This document shows, piece by piece, positions 26,069-34,312 of a DNA stretch of 64,000 nt. The translations under genes were made by a program, and so were the position numbers. Under the pieces are notes generated by a model that saw only the letters and a list, made by a program, of their open reading frames with translations, ran no database searches and had not been told where the DNA came from. Location of the stretch: contig NZ_QRVE01000003.1 of assembly GCF_003462685.1 (NCBI RefSeq), forward strand, positions 1 to 64,000. Direction: 5' to 3'. This DNA is from Collinsella sp. AF23-4AC (GTDB lineage Bacteria > Actinomycetota > Coriobacteriia > Coriobacteriales > Coriobacteriaceae). How positions within the stretch are numbered: position 1 is the first letter of the stretch; the number at the start of each line of letters is the position of its first letter.

Positions 26069-27712
26069 TCACGCCCTGTAGAACACGTTGTCGGCAAAGA
26101 AATCTGCCGGAGGCTCCATGCAGGCGATCTCGCCGTCGAACATCATGGCAATGTCATCGGCAACCTGCTCGGCGAAATCTAGATCGTGCGTAGCCATGAT
26201 GACGGTGCCGCCAGCCTTCACACGGCCACGCAGGGCGCGAGCGATGATGCGGCGACTTGCCAGATCAAGGCCCTTGGTGGGCTCATCAAGCAGCAACAGC
26301 TCCGGACCAATCAACAGCAGCTTTGCCAACGCAAGTAGCTGGCGCTGACCGCCCGAAAGATCGTACGGGTGACGCGCCTCCAGGCCCGCCAGGCCCAGGC
26401 ACGCCGCCTGCTCCTGTGCTGCGGCCTCGTCGTATCCGCAGGTCGAAGCCCATTCCATCAGCTCGTCGCGCACCGTTTCGGCGACCAGCAATGCCTTGGG
26501 ATTCTGCGGCAGCAGCGCCGCCGAAGCCGTCCCACGCACCATGCGGCCACGCTGCAGCTTAGCCGTCTTGGCCAGCACCGAGAGCATCGTCGACTTGCCG
26601 CAGCCGTTTCCGCCCACGACCGCATGCACCGCGCCGGCCGAAAACGTCACATCGAGCCCGCGCAGCACCCAACCGCCCGCGCGATCGTAGCGAAACCAGC
26701 CTTCCGACAGGGTGGTAGCCGACCCGCCGTGCATTTTTTGGAGTATTCTGCTTCCATTCGTGCGCGGGAAGGCTTCCGAGCCGTTCTCGAGCGACATTTG
26801 CGCCACAAATTCGGACGATTTGTCCAATTCCGAACTTCTTTTCGCGCTCGATACGTCCCCGAGCGGCTCCAGAGAGCCCAAATTGTCCTCACGCCTGCTG
26901 AATACTCCGTTTTTTGCACATCGGATGGCACCCCACCCCAACATGTCATCGGAAAACAGCGACTCTCGGCGTCCCAAAGAAGCCGTATCCGCCACCTCGC
27001 GCACGCGACCGTCCTCAATCCGGTACGCACACGTCGCATACTCGAGCATCGGGCGTGGCTGGTGCGTTGCCACGACAACCGTGCAGCCCAGTTCGCGATT
27101 CACGCGAAACAGCGCGTGCAGAAAGTTTTTCTCAGCGACGGGATCGAGCTGAGACGTGGGCTCGTCGAGCAGCAGCACACGCGGGCGCAGCGCCAGGACG
27201 GCGGCAAGCGACAGCAGCTGCTTGCGGCCACCCGAAAGCGTATCGGTATCGCGATGAAGCCAGTCCTCCAGCCCGAAGAAATAGCTGGTCTCGGCCACGC
27301 GACGGCGCATCTCGTCGCGCGACATGCCTAAGTTTTCCAGGCCAAACGCCATCTCGTGCCACACGGTCTCGCACACAATCTGGTTCTCGGGATCCTGGAA
27401 CACGTAGCCCACGCGCTCCGCAGACGCGCGCACGTCCATGTCGGCAACGTTCTCGCCCAGCACGCGCGCATCGCCAGTGCGCTCGCCCGCCGGAGCGATC
27501 TCGGGCTTGAGCAGCGATAGCAGCGTCGACTTACCCGATCCGGTACCGCCGACAAGCAGCGCAAATGCACCTTGGGGAACAGACCAGTCGAGCCCCTCGA
27601 GCACCGCAGCATCAGCCCCGGGGTAGGCAAAGCTCAGGCTCCGCACCTCAATCGCCGGCATATCCGGGCCGCACGCCGCGCCCAACACCGGGCCCCTATC
27701 CAACCGAGCCAT
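26069..27712 (-). CDS. ecfA: ECF transporter fused double ATPase (A-A')
   Basis: A 547-residue protein carrying two ABC ATPase domains in tandem, powering the ECF importer. Domain 1: Walker A GGTGSGKST at ~55, signature LSGGRKQ, Walker B VLLLDEPTSQLDP, H-loop VVATHQPR. A ~100-residue divergent linker (about 245-345) follows. Domain 2: GGNGCGKST, LSGGQRQ, LLLLDEPTKGLD, IMATHDLDF. Both sites look catalytically intact. The start ATG overlaps the stop of the T-component gene (TGATG), indicating coupled translation. The fused A-A' form is found in several actinobacterial and YkoD-like systems. Confidence 0.92.
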   Translation of the reverse strand: MARLDRGPVLGAACGPDMPAIEVRSLSFAYPGADAAVLEGLDWSVPQGAFALLVGGTGSGKSTLLSLLKPEIAPAGERTGDARVLGENVADMDVRASAERVGYVFQDPENQIVCETVWHEMAFGLENLGMSRDEMRRRVAETSYFFGLEDWLHRDTDTLSGGRKQLLSLAAVLALRPRVLLLDEPTSQLDPVAEKNFLHALFRVNRELGCTVVVATHQPRPMLEYATCAYRIEDGRVREVADTASLGRRESLFSDDMLGWGAIRCAKNGVFSRREDNLGSLEPLGDVSSAKRSSELDKSSEFVAQMSLENGSEAFPRTNGSRILQKMHGGSATTLSEGWFRYDRAGGWVLRGLDVTFSAGAVHAVVGGNGCGKSTMLSVLAKTAKLQRGRMVRGTASAALLPQNPKALLVAETVRDELMEWASTCGYDEAAAQEQAACLGLAGLEARHPYDLSGGQRQLLALAKLLLIGPELLLLDEPTKGLDLASRRIIARALRGRVKAGGTVIMATHDLDFAEQVADDIAMMFDGEIACMEPPADFFADNVFYRA

Positions 27713-28590
27713 CAGCCGAACCTCTTCTCATCGATCGCATGCAACACGCAGGGCAGCACCATCCAGGCAGCGTACACGACATAGCCCAGCCACGGCGCCG
27801 GCACCGAGAGCTGCGGATAAAACGAATACTGCGTCGTCGCGGTCCATGCCACCGCCACCGCGGCGGCACCAAACACCGCAAGTCCAACCAGCGCGGCAGC
27901 GTCGCCGCGCCCCAGCCGATACCGCGCATACGTCGTACGGCGCGACGCAGCGCCCCACCCGCGCGAGCGCATGGCATCCGCGCGCTCAAGCGAATCTTCC
28001 ATGCCCCAGCCCATCAGCACGCTCGACGCCCGCAGGCGCGAGCGCACGGGATCGGTGAGCGCGCGCCCCGGCATATCGATCGCATCCTGCACCGCCAGCA
28101 CCGTACGGCCGCGGCGCAAAAACTGTGGGATAAGCCGCATGCACATCGAGATCATGAGCGCGACCACCGGCGCGGCGTTGCCCAAAAGCGCAAGAACCTT
28201 GTCGTATTCGAGCATCGACGCCGCGGCCTCAAACCACAGCACGCTCGCCACAAACAGCCCGCCCATGCACAGACCGTATACCATGCTCTCCAAATACACC
28301 GCACGCATGCCAATACGGAAAAGCTCGGTCGAGCCCGATGCACTAAACAGCGGGTTGACCAGTGCAATGATCAAAATCACCGGCAGCTGCCAGCGAAGCG
28401 CGCCCAACGTGCGGGCAGTCCCGCGCGTCGCAAATCCATACGCCAACCCACCTGCGAGCGACAGCGCGATCAGCACCGGCTGCATCGAGAACATGGTGAG
28501 CCCCAGCGTCAACACAATATAGAGTGCCGGCACCGCCGGATGCGACATCGAGAACGCCGCGACGGACTCGTTGCCCGATTCCTCTCGCAT
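27712..28590 (-). CDS. ecfT: ECF transporter transmembrane (T) component
   Basis: A ~292-residue membrane protein linking the ATPases to the S component. It has about six hydrophobic segments and the diagnostic coupling-helix motif SLERADAMRSRGWG (family A-R-G motif) at roughly two-thirds of its length; a second, degenerate ARG-like motif may be RRGRTVLAVQDA. I chose ATG 28590 (MREESGNES); the open frame reaches 28668 but has no ribosome site. First gene of the T-A-S operon, divergent from glmU across ~210 bases that should hold both promoters. No known riboswitch fold was recognised there. Confidence 0.88.
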   Translation of the reverse strand: MREESGNESVAAFSMSHPAVPALYIVLTLGLTMFSMQPVLIALSLAGGLAYGFATRGTARTLGALRWQLPVILIIALVNPLFSASGSTELFRIGMRAVYLESMVYGLCMGGLFVASVLWFEAAASMLEYDKVLALLGNAAPVVALMISMCMRLIPQFLRRGRTVLAVQDAIDMPGRALTDPVRSRLRASSVLMGWGMEDSLERADAMRSRGWGAASRRTTYARYRLGRGDAAALVGLAVFGAAAVAVAWTATTQYSFYPQLSVPAPWLGYVVYAAWMVLPCVLHAIDEKRFG

Positions 28591-28798
28591 GGTATCCACG
28601 GGCACCCCCGTCCCCTCGCTCAAACGACAGCTCCTCAGCACCGCCAACGCCGCCCGCAAGCAGCGCAAACGCTACACCGCCGGCCCAAACCTCAGCTGCC
28701 GCGCATCAATCGTTACGCGCTCATCATATGCCTGCGGTATCATATTGCGCCGTGTATCGTTTCCAAACACACGTCTCTATAACGTAACAGGAGATCAC

Positions 28799-30211
28799 AT
28801 GGACGCAACCGCAATTATCCTCGCCGCCGGCGAGGGCACCCGCATGAAGTCGAACCACTGCAAGGTTTCGCACAAGATCCTGGGCAAGCCCATGGTTCAG
28901 TGGATCGTCGACGCCACCATCAAGGCCGGCTGCAGCCGCGTCGTGGTCGTCATCGGCAGCCACGCCGACGAGATGCGCGCCCTCATCGATGGCGCCTACG
29001 CCAACAGCGCCACCAAGGTCGAGTGCGTCGAGCAGACCGAGCGCCTGGGCACCGGTCACGCCGTGAAGGTCGCGCTCGAGGCCTGCGGCATCACGCAAGG
29101 CCCCGTCGTCGTGCTCAACGGCGACTTGCCGCTCATCACCGCTGACACCGTCGCCAAGTTCGCACAGACCGTCGCCACCGGCGAGCTCGCCTGCACCGTC
29201 ATGACCATGACCCCGCCCGATCCCTTCGGCTACGGCCGCATCAAGCTGGGCGCCGATGGTCAGATCGAGCGCATCATCGAGCAGAAGGACTGCACGCCCG
29301 AGCAGGCCGCCACGCTGCTGGAGTGCAACGCCGGCTGCTACGCCTTCGACGGCGTGCAGCTTGCCGCCCACATTAACGAGATCGGCAACGACAACGCGCA
29401 GTCCGAGTACTATCTGCCCGACATGCTCGAAATCCTCAAGGGCCACGGCCAGGCGGTCTCCATCTTCCACTGTGACGACTACCGCGACGGCCTGGGCGTC
29501 AACAGCCGCATCCAGCTCGCGCAGCTCACCGCGATCGCGCGCGACCGCATCAACGAGCACTGGATGGCCGAGGGCGTTACCTTCATCGACCCCACGCAGG
29601 CCTGGATCGGCCCCGACGCCACCATCGGCCGCGACACCGTCGTGTGGCCGCAGACGCATCTGATCGGTCACGTCACCGTGGGCGAGGAGTGCCAGCTCGG
29701 CCCCAACAGCCGCCTCACCGACACCACCGTCGGCAGCGGCTGCACCATCGATGAGACCATCGCCATCGAGGCCGTCATCGAGAACGGCGTCGACTGCGGC
29801 CCGCGCGCCTACCTGCGCCCGGGCACCCACATGCTCGACGGATCCAAGGCCGGCACGCACGTGGAGATTAAGAAGTCCACGATCGGCGAGGGCTCCAAGG
29901 TGCCGCATCTGTCCTACATCGGCGACACCACCATGGGCTCCGGCGTCAACGTGGGCGCGGGCTCCATCACCTGCAACTACGACGGCGTCCACAAGCACAA
30001 GACCGTCATCGGTAAGGATGCCTTCATCGGTTCCGACACCATGATGGTCGCGCCCGCCCAGATTGGCGACGGCGCGCTCGTGGCCGCCGGCTCCGTCATC
30101 ACCGAGCCGGTCCCGGCTGACGCGCTCGGCCTGGGCCGCGCCCGTCAGGTAAATATTGAGGGCTGGGCCGCCGATTATCGCCGCCGTCTGCACGAGGACG
30201 ACGAGGTATAA
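28799..30211 (+). CDS. glmU: Bifunctional UDP-GlcNAc pyrophosphorylase / glucosamine-1-P acetyltransferase
   Basis: A 470-residue cytoplasmic enzyme making UDP-N-acetylglucosamine for peptidoglycan. The N-terminal uridyltransferase has IILAAGEGTRMKS, the QTERLGTGHAV strand and VVLNGDLPLI. The C-terminal left-handed beta-helix has hexapeptide repeats (IGPDATIGRDTVVWP, GEGSKVPHLSYIGDTTMG) and the acetyltransferase motif NVGAGSITCNYDG. The start is ATG 28799 with AGGAG seven bases upstream; the frame is open to 28571 but without a ribosome site. It is followed by a terminator and then prs, a common actinobacterial order (glmU-prs-pth). Confidence 0.96.
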   Translation: MDATAIILAAGEGTRMKSNHCKVSHKILGKPMVQWIVDATIKAGCSRVVVVIGSHADEMRALIDGAYANSATKVECVEQTERLGTGHAVKVALEACGITQGPVVVLNGDLPLITADTVAKFAQTVATGELACTVMTMTPPDPFGYGRIKLGADGQIERIIEQKDCTPEQAATLLECNAGCYAFDGVQLAAHINEIGNDNAQSEYYLPDMLEILKGHGQAVSIFHCDDYRDGLGVNSRIQLAQLTAIARDRINEHWMAEGVTFIDPTQAWIGPDATIGRDTVVWPQTHLIGHVTVGEECQLGPNSRLTDTTVGSGCTIDETIAIEAVIENGVDCGPRAYLRPGTHMLDGSKAGTHVEIKKSTIGEGSKVPHLSYIGDTTMGSGVNVGAGSITCNYDGVHKHKTVIGKDAFIGSDTMMVAPAQIGDGALVAAGSVITEPVPADALGLGRARQVNIEGWAADYRRRLHEDDEV

Positions 30212-30228
30212 CGTTTTACCAAGCATCT

Positions 30229-30262
30229 AAGGAGCTGTTCCCCTGGGGATGGCTCCTTTTTC
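30229..30262 (+). terminator. Terminator of glmU
   Basis: AAGGAGC pairs with GCTCCTT, with an inner TCCCC/GGGGA stem, followed by TTTTTCT. It begins 18 bases after the glmU stop codon. Confidence 0.8.
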
Positions 30263-30352
30263 TATCGTGACCTGCGCGGCCGGATGAGTGGTCGGTTCGT
30301 GTCCGTTGACGGTAAAGACGTTATCAAGACCCGATTAACCCCGTCGCGCGGT

Positions 30353-30358
30353 TACAAT
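30353..30358 (+). promoter_or_regulatory. Probable -10 element of prs
   Basis: TACAAT lies 47 bases upstream of the prs start, after the glmU terminator, so prs needs its own promoter here. No convincing -35 hexamer is visible at 16-18 bp. Confidence 0.35.
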
Positions 30359-30404
30359 GCAACAAGGCATCTATATGGCATTCGATGTATAAAGGAGAAG
30401 GGTA

Positions 30405-31391
30405 ATGCCGATTAATGATCCCGAGAAGTCGGAGAATATGCGCAAGTCCATCCGCGTGTATTCCGGTTCCTCCAACCGTCCCCTCGCTCAGAAGATCGCT
30501 GAGTACCTTGGGGTCGAGCTTTCGGGCCTTACGCTTAAGCAGTTCGCCAACGGTGAGATTTACGCCCGCTACGACGAGACCGTCCGCGGCGCCGACGTCT
30601 TCCTGATTCAGTCCGTGGCCGGCGGCAACGTCAACGACATGCTCATGGAGCTGCTCATCGCCACCGACGCTGCCAAGCGCGCATCTGCCCGCTCCATCAC
30701 CGCCGTTATCACCCACTACGGCTATGCCCGCCAGGACCGCAAAGCCGGCCCGCGCGAGCCCATCACCGCCCGCCTCGTCGCCAACCTGCTCGAGCGAGCC
30801 GGTGTCAACCGCATCATCACCCTCGACCTGCACCAGGGTCAGATCCAGGGCTTCTTCGATATCCCGGTTAACCACCTGTCCGCGCTGCCGCTGTTTGGCC
30901 AGTACTACAACAACATGCACTTCGACACCGACAACCTGGTTGTCGTCTCCCCCGACGTGGGTCGCGCCAAGGCCGCCAAGAAGCTGTCCGACATGCTCGG
31001 CTGCGACCTGGCCATCGCCCACAAGGGCCGTCCGCGCCACAACGCCGCCGAGGTCATGGGCATCATCGGTGACATCAAGGGCAAGACCTGCGTCATCAAC
31101 GACGACATGATCGACACCGCTGGCACCCTGTGCGCCAACGTCAAGGAGCTCAAGGCTATGGGCGCTGGCGACATCTACGTCTGCGCCACCCACGGCATCT
31201 TCTCCGGCCCGGCCATCGAGCGTCTGAACGACGCCCCCATCGTCGAGTGCGTCGTCACCGATGCCATTCCCGTCGAGGTCGGCGGCAAGATCAAGACTAT
31301 CTCGGTCGCCGAGGAGTTCGCTCAGGCCATCTCCGCCGTCTACCACGAGGAGCCCGTCTCCACGCTCGTCGGCGGCGACTTCGCGCTGTAA
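30405..31391 (+). CDS. prs: Ribose-phosphate pyrophosphokinase (PRPP synthase)
   Basis: A 328-residue cytoplasmic enzyme that makes PRPP from ribose-5-phosphate and ATP for purines, pyrimidines, histidine, tryptophan and NAD. Motifs: VYSGSSNRPLAQKIA, FANGEIYARYDETVRGADVF, HYGYARQDRKAGPREPI (ATP/flexible region), ITLDLHQGQIQGFFDIPVNHL, VVVSPDVGRAKAA, and the PRPP loop VINDDMIDTAGTLC. Ribosome site AAAGGAGAAGGG precedes ATG. Class I length. Its product feeds the purF-led pathway encoded at 49-53 kb. Confidence 0.96.
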   Translation: MPINDPEKSENMRKSIRVYSGSSNRPLAQKIAEYLGVELSGLTLKQFANGEIYARYDETVRGADVFLIQSVAGGNVNDMLMELLIATDAAKRASARSITAVITHYGYARQDRKAGPREPITARLVANLLERAGVNRIITLDLHQGQIQGFFDIPVNHLSALPLFGQYYNNMHFDTDNLVVVSPDVGRAKAAKKLSDMLGCDLAIAHKGRPRHNAAEVMGIIGDIKGKTCVINDDMIDTAGTLCANVKELKAMGAGDIYVCATHGIFSGPAIERLNDAPIVECVVTDAIPVEVGGKIKTISVAEEFAQAISAVYHEEPVSTLVGGDFAL

Positions 31392-31424
31392 TCCAACGTG
31401 CATCGCATCATCTTTGATGCTTTT

Positions 31425-31455
31425 AAAGGGTCGGAAGCTCGCTTCCGACCCTTTT
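31425..31455 (+). terminator. Terminator of prs
   Basis: AAAGGGTCGGAAGC and GCTTCCGACCCTTT pair perfectly around a tiny TC loop and run into TTTTT, about 35 bases after the prs stop codon. Confidence 0.9.
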
Positions 31456-31476
31456 TCTATCCCTCGCCAACCTTCC

Positions 31477-31682
31477 CTGGACAATTAGTTCAGATACGTA
31501 TTTTTTTTAAAGCCCCAAAGGGCCGTTCGGAGCCTTCTGAGCTCCCCGGCGGATGCCATGCCGCCCAAAGCTCATCGTTTTCGAGTACAACCTCCGCATA
31601 TTTATCCTCAAATCGCCCTCAAAGGCCCTTAGAAACACCTCGAACGCCCGCCGCCTTATACGTATCTGAACTAACTGTCCAG
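31477..31682. mobile_element. ~206-bp element with 25-bp terminal inverted repeats, copy 1
   Basis: CTGGACAATTAGTTCAGATA at the left end continues to CGTAT and is matched in inverse at the right end (24 of 25 bases). The ~155-bp interior has no clear gene. Two more copies with the same ends and nearly the same total length (33005, 63613) have unrelated interiors. This pattern fits a MITE-like or site-pair element. No target-site duplication is obvious. It lies between the prs terminator and the nuclease-like gene. Confidence 0.8.
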
Positions 31683-31844
31683 CAGCTATCGTCAACCTTC
31701 GCGGCAGAGCTCAATTTCCTGCAATCCCCTCAACCGATTCCACCGATTTCATAACACCCAGCCGTTCATGGCGCGCAGCGCCCCGCTGAGCGAAAAGAAC
31801 GGTATGGCGGTCGCATTCTGCCGCCAACTTAGTACGTTATAGCT

Positions 31845-32972
31845 ATGACGACCGTGATTTCACATCTCTCCGCCCTCCGCGCAATTCGTCGCGCACGACG
31901 GGCGTACTCTGCCCTGCCCTGGGACTCCGTTGATAGTGAACAGCAAGCACAGGCCTTGGCTAGCTGCATTCCCAATAATGACGCGATAGACTTTGGCGCA
32001 CTTTCGATACTCGACGCCTGGAATGAAGATGATTCCGAACTGCTCGATCTTCTCGTTTCAAGCGAAGACAACAGACGCCCCGACAAGCGACTTCTTCAGC
32101 ATATTCTCTCCGCTCCTCTTCCTGAAGGTGCAATTATGCACGTCGAGGCCGACATCTACGCAACGTCTCCTGCCATGACAGCCATGCTTTGTTCCAAAAA
32201 TGAATCAGTCGCCAAAACCTTGATGCTTCTCATGGAACTGCTCGGAACCTACTCCCTTCCTCCCGGGGCAACATACCCCATTGCTTATGACGACATCTGG
32301 CCCAAGGGCGATGTCTACGAAGCGATGGACGACCTCGATTGCCGGGACGACCAGTCGGCGACCGAACAGCAGAACGAAACCCGCTATGAACAAGCGCACT
32401 ACAAATGCGAGCCCGCCACGACCATCGAAGAGCTCGAGGCGGTCGCACGGTTCGCCAAAAGTAGCTCATACGCCTCGTTTCGCACGGCAGTCAAACTCGC
32501 CCGAGCTGGATCCGCATCCCCAGCCGAATCCCTAATGTTTGCCGTTCTCGGAGCGCCCATGCGCTTTGGCGGATTCGGATGCTGCAGCCTGCCCATGGGA
32601 GGCCTGCTACTCAACCATCGAATCGAATTCGACACTCTTGCGGTCAACATGTCCTCCGGCATCCCCTATGCCATCTGCGACTTATATTGCCCAGCTGCAG
32701 GAGTCGACAACGAATACAACGGAATTGGGCATGAGCTTCAAAACGCTCGCATCCACGATGGCAATCGAAATAACGGACTCAAAGCAATGGGCATCCACGT
32801 CCTGGTTATCAATCGCGACCAAATGAAAGACCTTGTTGCACTCGAAGCCTTCGCCCAAATGATGCATCGACTCGCGGGAGTCCGATTCCGATATCGCATC
32901 AAGGGCTATCGCAAGCGTCAGGCCGCTTGGCTCAACGCCCTGCGGGCCGGAATCGGCCTTGCGCCGGTCTAA
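31845..32972 (+). CDS. Hypothetical protein with nuclease-like C-terminus, 375 aa
   Basis: I do not recognise a named family with certainty. The N-terminal ~200 residues are acidic and helical with no clear motif. The C-terminal ~110 residues (LLLNHRIEFD, ICDLYCPAAGVDNEYNGIGH, HDGNRNNGLKAMGIHVLVIN) resemble the restriction-endonuclease-like fold of DUF559/Vsr and AbiEi C-terminal domains: strand-Asp, then E-Y-x-G with His, then an R-x-x-x-L helix and a final G-I-x-V strand. Nuclease activity is inference. Base composition is clearly more AT-rich than the flanking prs and pth genes, suggesting transfer. No good ribosome site precedes ATG. It is enclosed by two 205-bp inverted-repeat elements. 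Confidence 0.7.
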   Translation: MTTVISHLSALRAIRRARRAYSALPWDSVDSEQQAQALASCIPNNDAIDFGALSILDAWNEDDSELLDLLVSSEDNRRPDKRLLQHILSAPLPEGAIMHVEADIYATSPAMTAMLCSKNESVAKTLMLLMELLGTYSLPPGATYPIAYDDIWPKGDVYEAMDDLDCRDDQSATEQQNETRYEQAHYKCEPATTIEELEAVARFAKSSSYASFRTAVKLARAGSASPAESLMFAVLGAPMRFGGFGCCSLPMGGLLLNHRIEFDTLAVNMSSGIPYAICDLYCPAAGVDNEYNGIGHELQNARIHDGNRNNGLKAMGIHVLVINRDQMKDLVALEAFAQMMHRLAGVRFRYRIKGYRKRQAAWLNALRAGIGLAPV

Positions 32973-33004
32973 ACGGCGAATCACCCGTGCGCCGTCGAGC
33001 AGGG

Positions 33005-33209
33005 CTGGACAGTTAGTTCAAATACGTATAAATGGACACATTGAATTAGACTGTTTTGCAGTTATCTCTATACCATTCGCCCTATTTGAAGGCAGGGTAG
33101 ACTTCAAAACAGCGTCATATGGACTAACTAAAGCTCCAAAACAACGTATCGGCATTGAATTGAGCAATTCGAGTCCTCAGAACTTATACGTATCTGAACT
33201 AACTGTCCA
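33005..33209. mobile_element. ~205-bp element with 25-bp terminal inverted repeats, copy 2
   Basis: TGGACAGTTAGTTCAAATAC (left, continuing GTATAA) is matched in inverse by the right end (TTATACGTATCTGAACTAAC then TGTCCA), 25 of 26 bases. The AT-rich interior differs from copies 1 and 3. It lies between the nuclease-like gene and pth. Confidence 0.8.
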
Positions 33210-33323
33210 CCTCGGATTTTGACGGCCGTCCAAACGCCCCCAAACAACCTCAATTGCCCTCCATTTGACAGCGGCAACAGGGTCGCTCACCATAGCAGGC
33301 GACAAATCAACGAAAGGATGAAC

Positions 33324-33953
33324 ATGGCAGCTGCACAGCCGCTTAAGATTCGCATGGTTGCCGGACTTGGCAACCCAGGCGAGGAATATGCCGAGACCCG
33401 TCACAACGCTGGTTTCAAAGCAATCGATGAGCTGGCCCGTCAGGCCGGTGTCACGTACTGGAAAAACCAGGCAGGCGCCGAGGTCGCGCTCATCAATATC
33501 AACGATGCCGAGGAAGAGGGCGGCAAGCGCCAGATCGTACTGGTCAAGCCGCAGTCGTATATGAATACCTCGGGCGGGCCCATCTCCAAGCTCTGCCGCG
33601 AGTACAAGATCAAGGCCGAGGAGCTGCTCGTGATTCACGACGAGCTCGACATTCCCGCCGGCGACGTACGCGTTAAGGTGGGCGGCGGCCACGCCGGCCA
33701 CAACGGTCTGCGCTCCATCATCGACAAGATGGGCAGCCGCGACTTCAGCCGCATCCGCACCGGCATCGGCAACCCTCCCGGCAAGATGGCTGTCGCCGAC
33801 TACGTGCTCAAGCAGTTGCGCGCCCGCGAGGCCGAGGATTTTCAGGACACCTGCGCCCGCGCCGCAGATGCCGCCGGTTTGGCTATCGTCCACGGCGTAA
33901 TCTACGCCCGCGATCACGTAAACGGCGCCGCTTCCGCCAACGGCAAGCACTAA
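33324..33953 (+). CDS. pth: Peptidyl-tRNA hydrolase
   Basis: A 209-residue enzyme that releases tRNA from prematurely dropped peptidyl-tRNA. Motifs: VAGLGNPGEEYAETRHNAGF with the catalytic His, KPQSYMNTSGGPI, VIHDELDIPAGDVRVKVGGGHAGHNGLRSI with the catalytic Asp, and FSRIRTGIGNPP. I chose ATG 33324 because GAAAGG lies six bases upstream; the frame is open to 33219 but that part includes the end of the inverted-repeat element's flank. Its TAA stop codon is also the first three bases of a palindrome. Confidence 0.95.
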   Translation: MAAAQPLKIRMVAGLGNPGEEYAETRHNAGFKAIDELARQAGVTYWKNQAGAEVALININDAEEEGGKRQIVLVKPQSYMNTSGGPISKLCREYKIKAEELLVIHDELDIPAGDVRVKVGGGHAGHNGLRSIIDKMGSRDFSRIRTGIGNPPGKMAVADYVLKQLRAREAEDFQDTCARAADAAGLAIVHGVIYARDHVNGAASANGKH

Positions 33954-33991
33954 AACCTACCATTTAGGGATGTTTATTTTGGCAGGTTTTA
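33951..33991. repeat. REP-like palindrome overlapping the pth stop codon
   Basis: TAAAACCTACCA and TGGCAGGTTTTA (11 of 12 paired) enclose TTTAGGGATGTTTATTT. The same palindrome, inverted, overlaps the purF stop codon at 51219. In both cases the terminal TAA is the stop codon. Confidence 0.8.
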
Positions 33992-34056
33992 TATGCGGAA
34001 ACGCCGCAGTCGGCACATCGCAATAAACACGCTGCCACCATACATGCATAACGCCC

Positions 34057-34100
34057 CAAAGGGGGCCGGCCTCAACGAAGCGCGAGGCCGGCCCCCTTTG
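34057..34100. terminator. Strong bidirectional hairpin after pth
   Basis: CAAAGGGGGCCGGCCT (34057-34072) pairs perfectly with AGGCCGGCCCCCTTTG (34085-34100) around 12 bases. The T-run is short (CCGTTTTG on the plus strand). It most likely ends pth transcription. Confidence 0.65.
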
Positions 34101-34201
34101 CCGTTTTGCCTGATAAAACCGACCGAAATAAACCTGCCCCTTTTTGGCAGGTCACTTTTCCCAACCGCCGAAGACACACGTAAGTGACATGTCCATGAGG
34201 G

Positions 34202-34207
34202 TATAAT
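34202..34207 (+). promoter_or_regulatory. Probable -10 element of the nfnAB operon
   Basis: A consensus TATAAT lies 106 bases upstream of nfnA, implying a ~95-base leader. No good -35 hexamer is found at the usual distance. Confidence 0.4.
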
Positions 34208-34312
34208 TTGCACCGTATGTCTGCACAACGCCTGTGCGCGTACGGTTTTATTCGGGCTACCGTCCATTTCCGTGGAGGCACGGTTCGGCAGCCCTAACAA
34301 GAGAGGGGTTCT

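Noticed and set aside
28724..30226. 500-codon minus-strand open frame opposite glmU
   Set aside because: Asp/Gly/Val/Ala-rich antisense frame; GlmU motifs are unambiguous on the plus strand.
31398..31754. Small plus-strand gene covering the 205-bp element
   Set aside because: The frame starts inside the prs terminator and simply reads through both inverted ends (QLVQIRI and LYVSELT are translations of the repeat); such peptides recur wherever the element lies.
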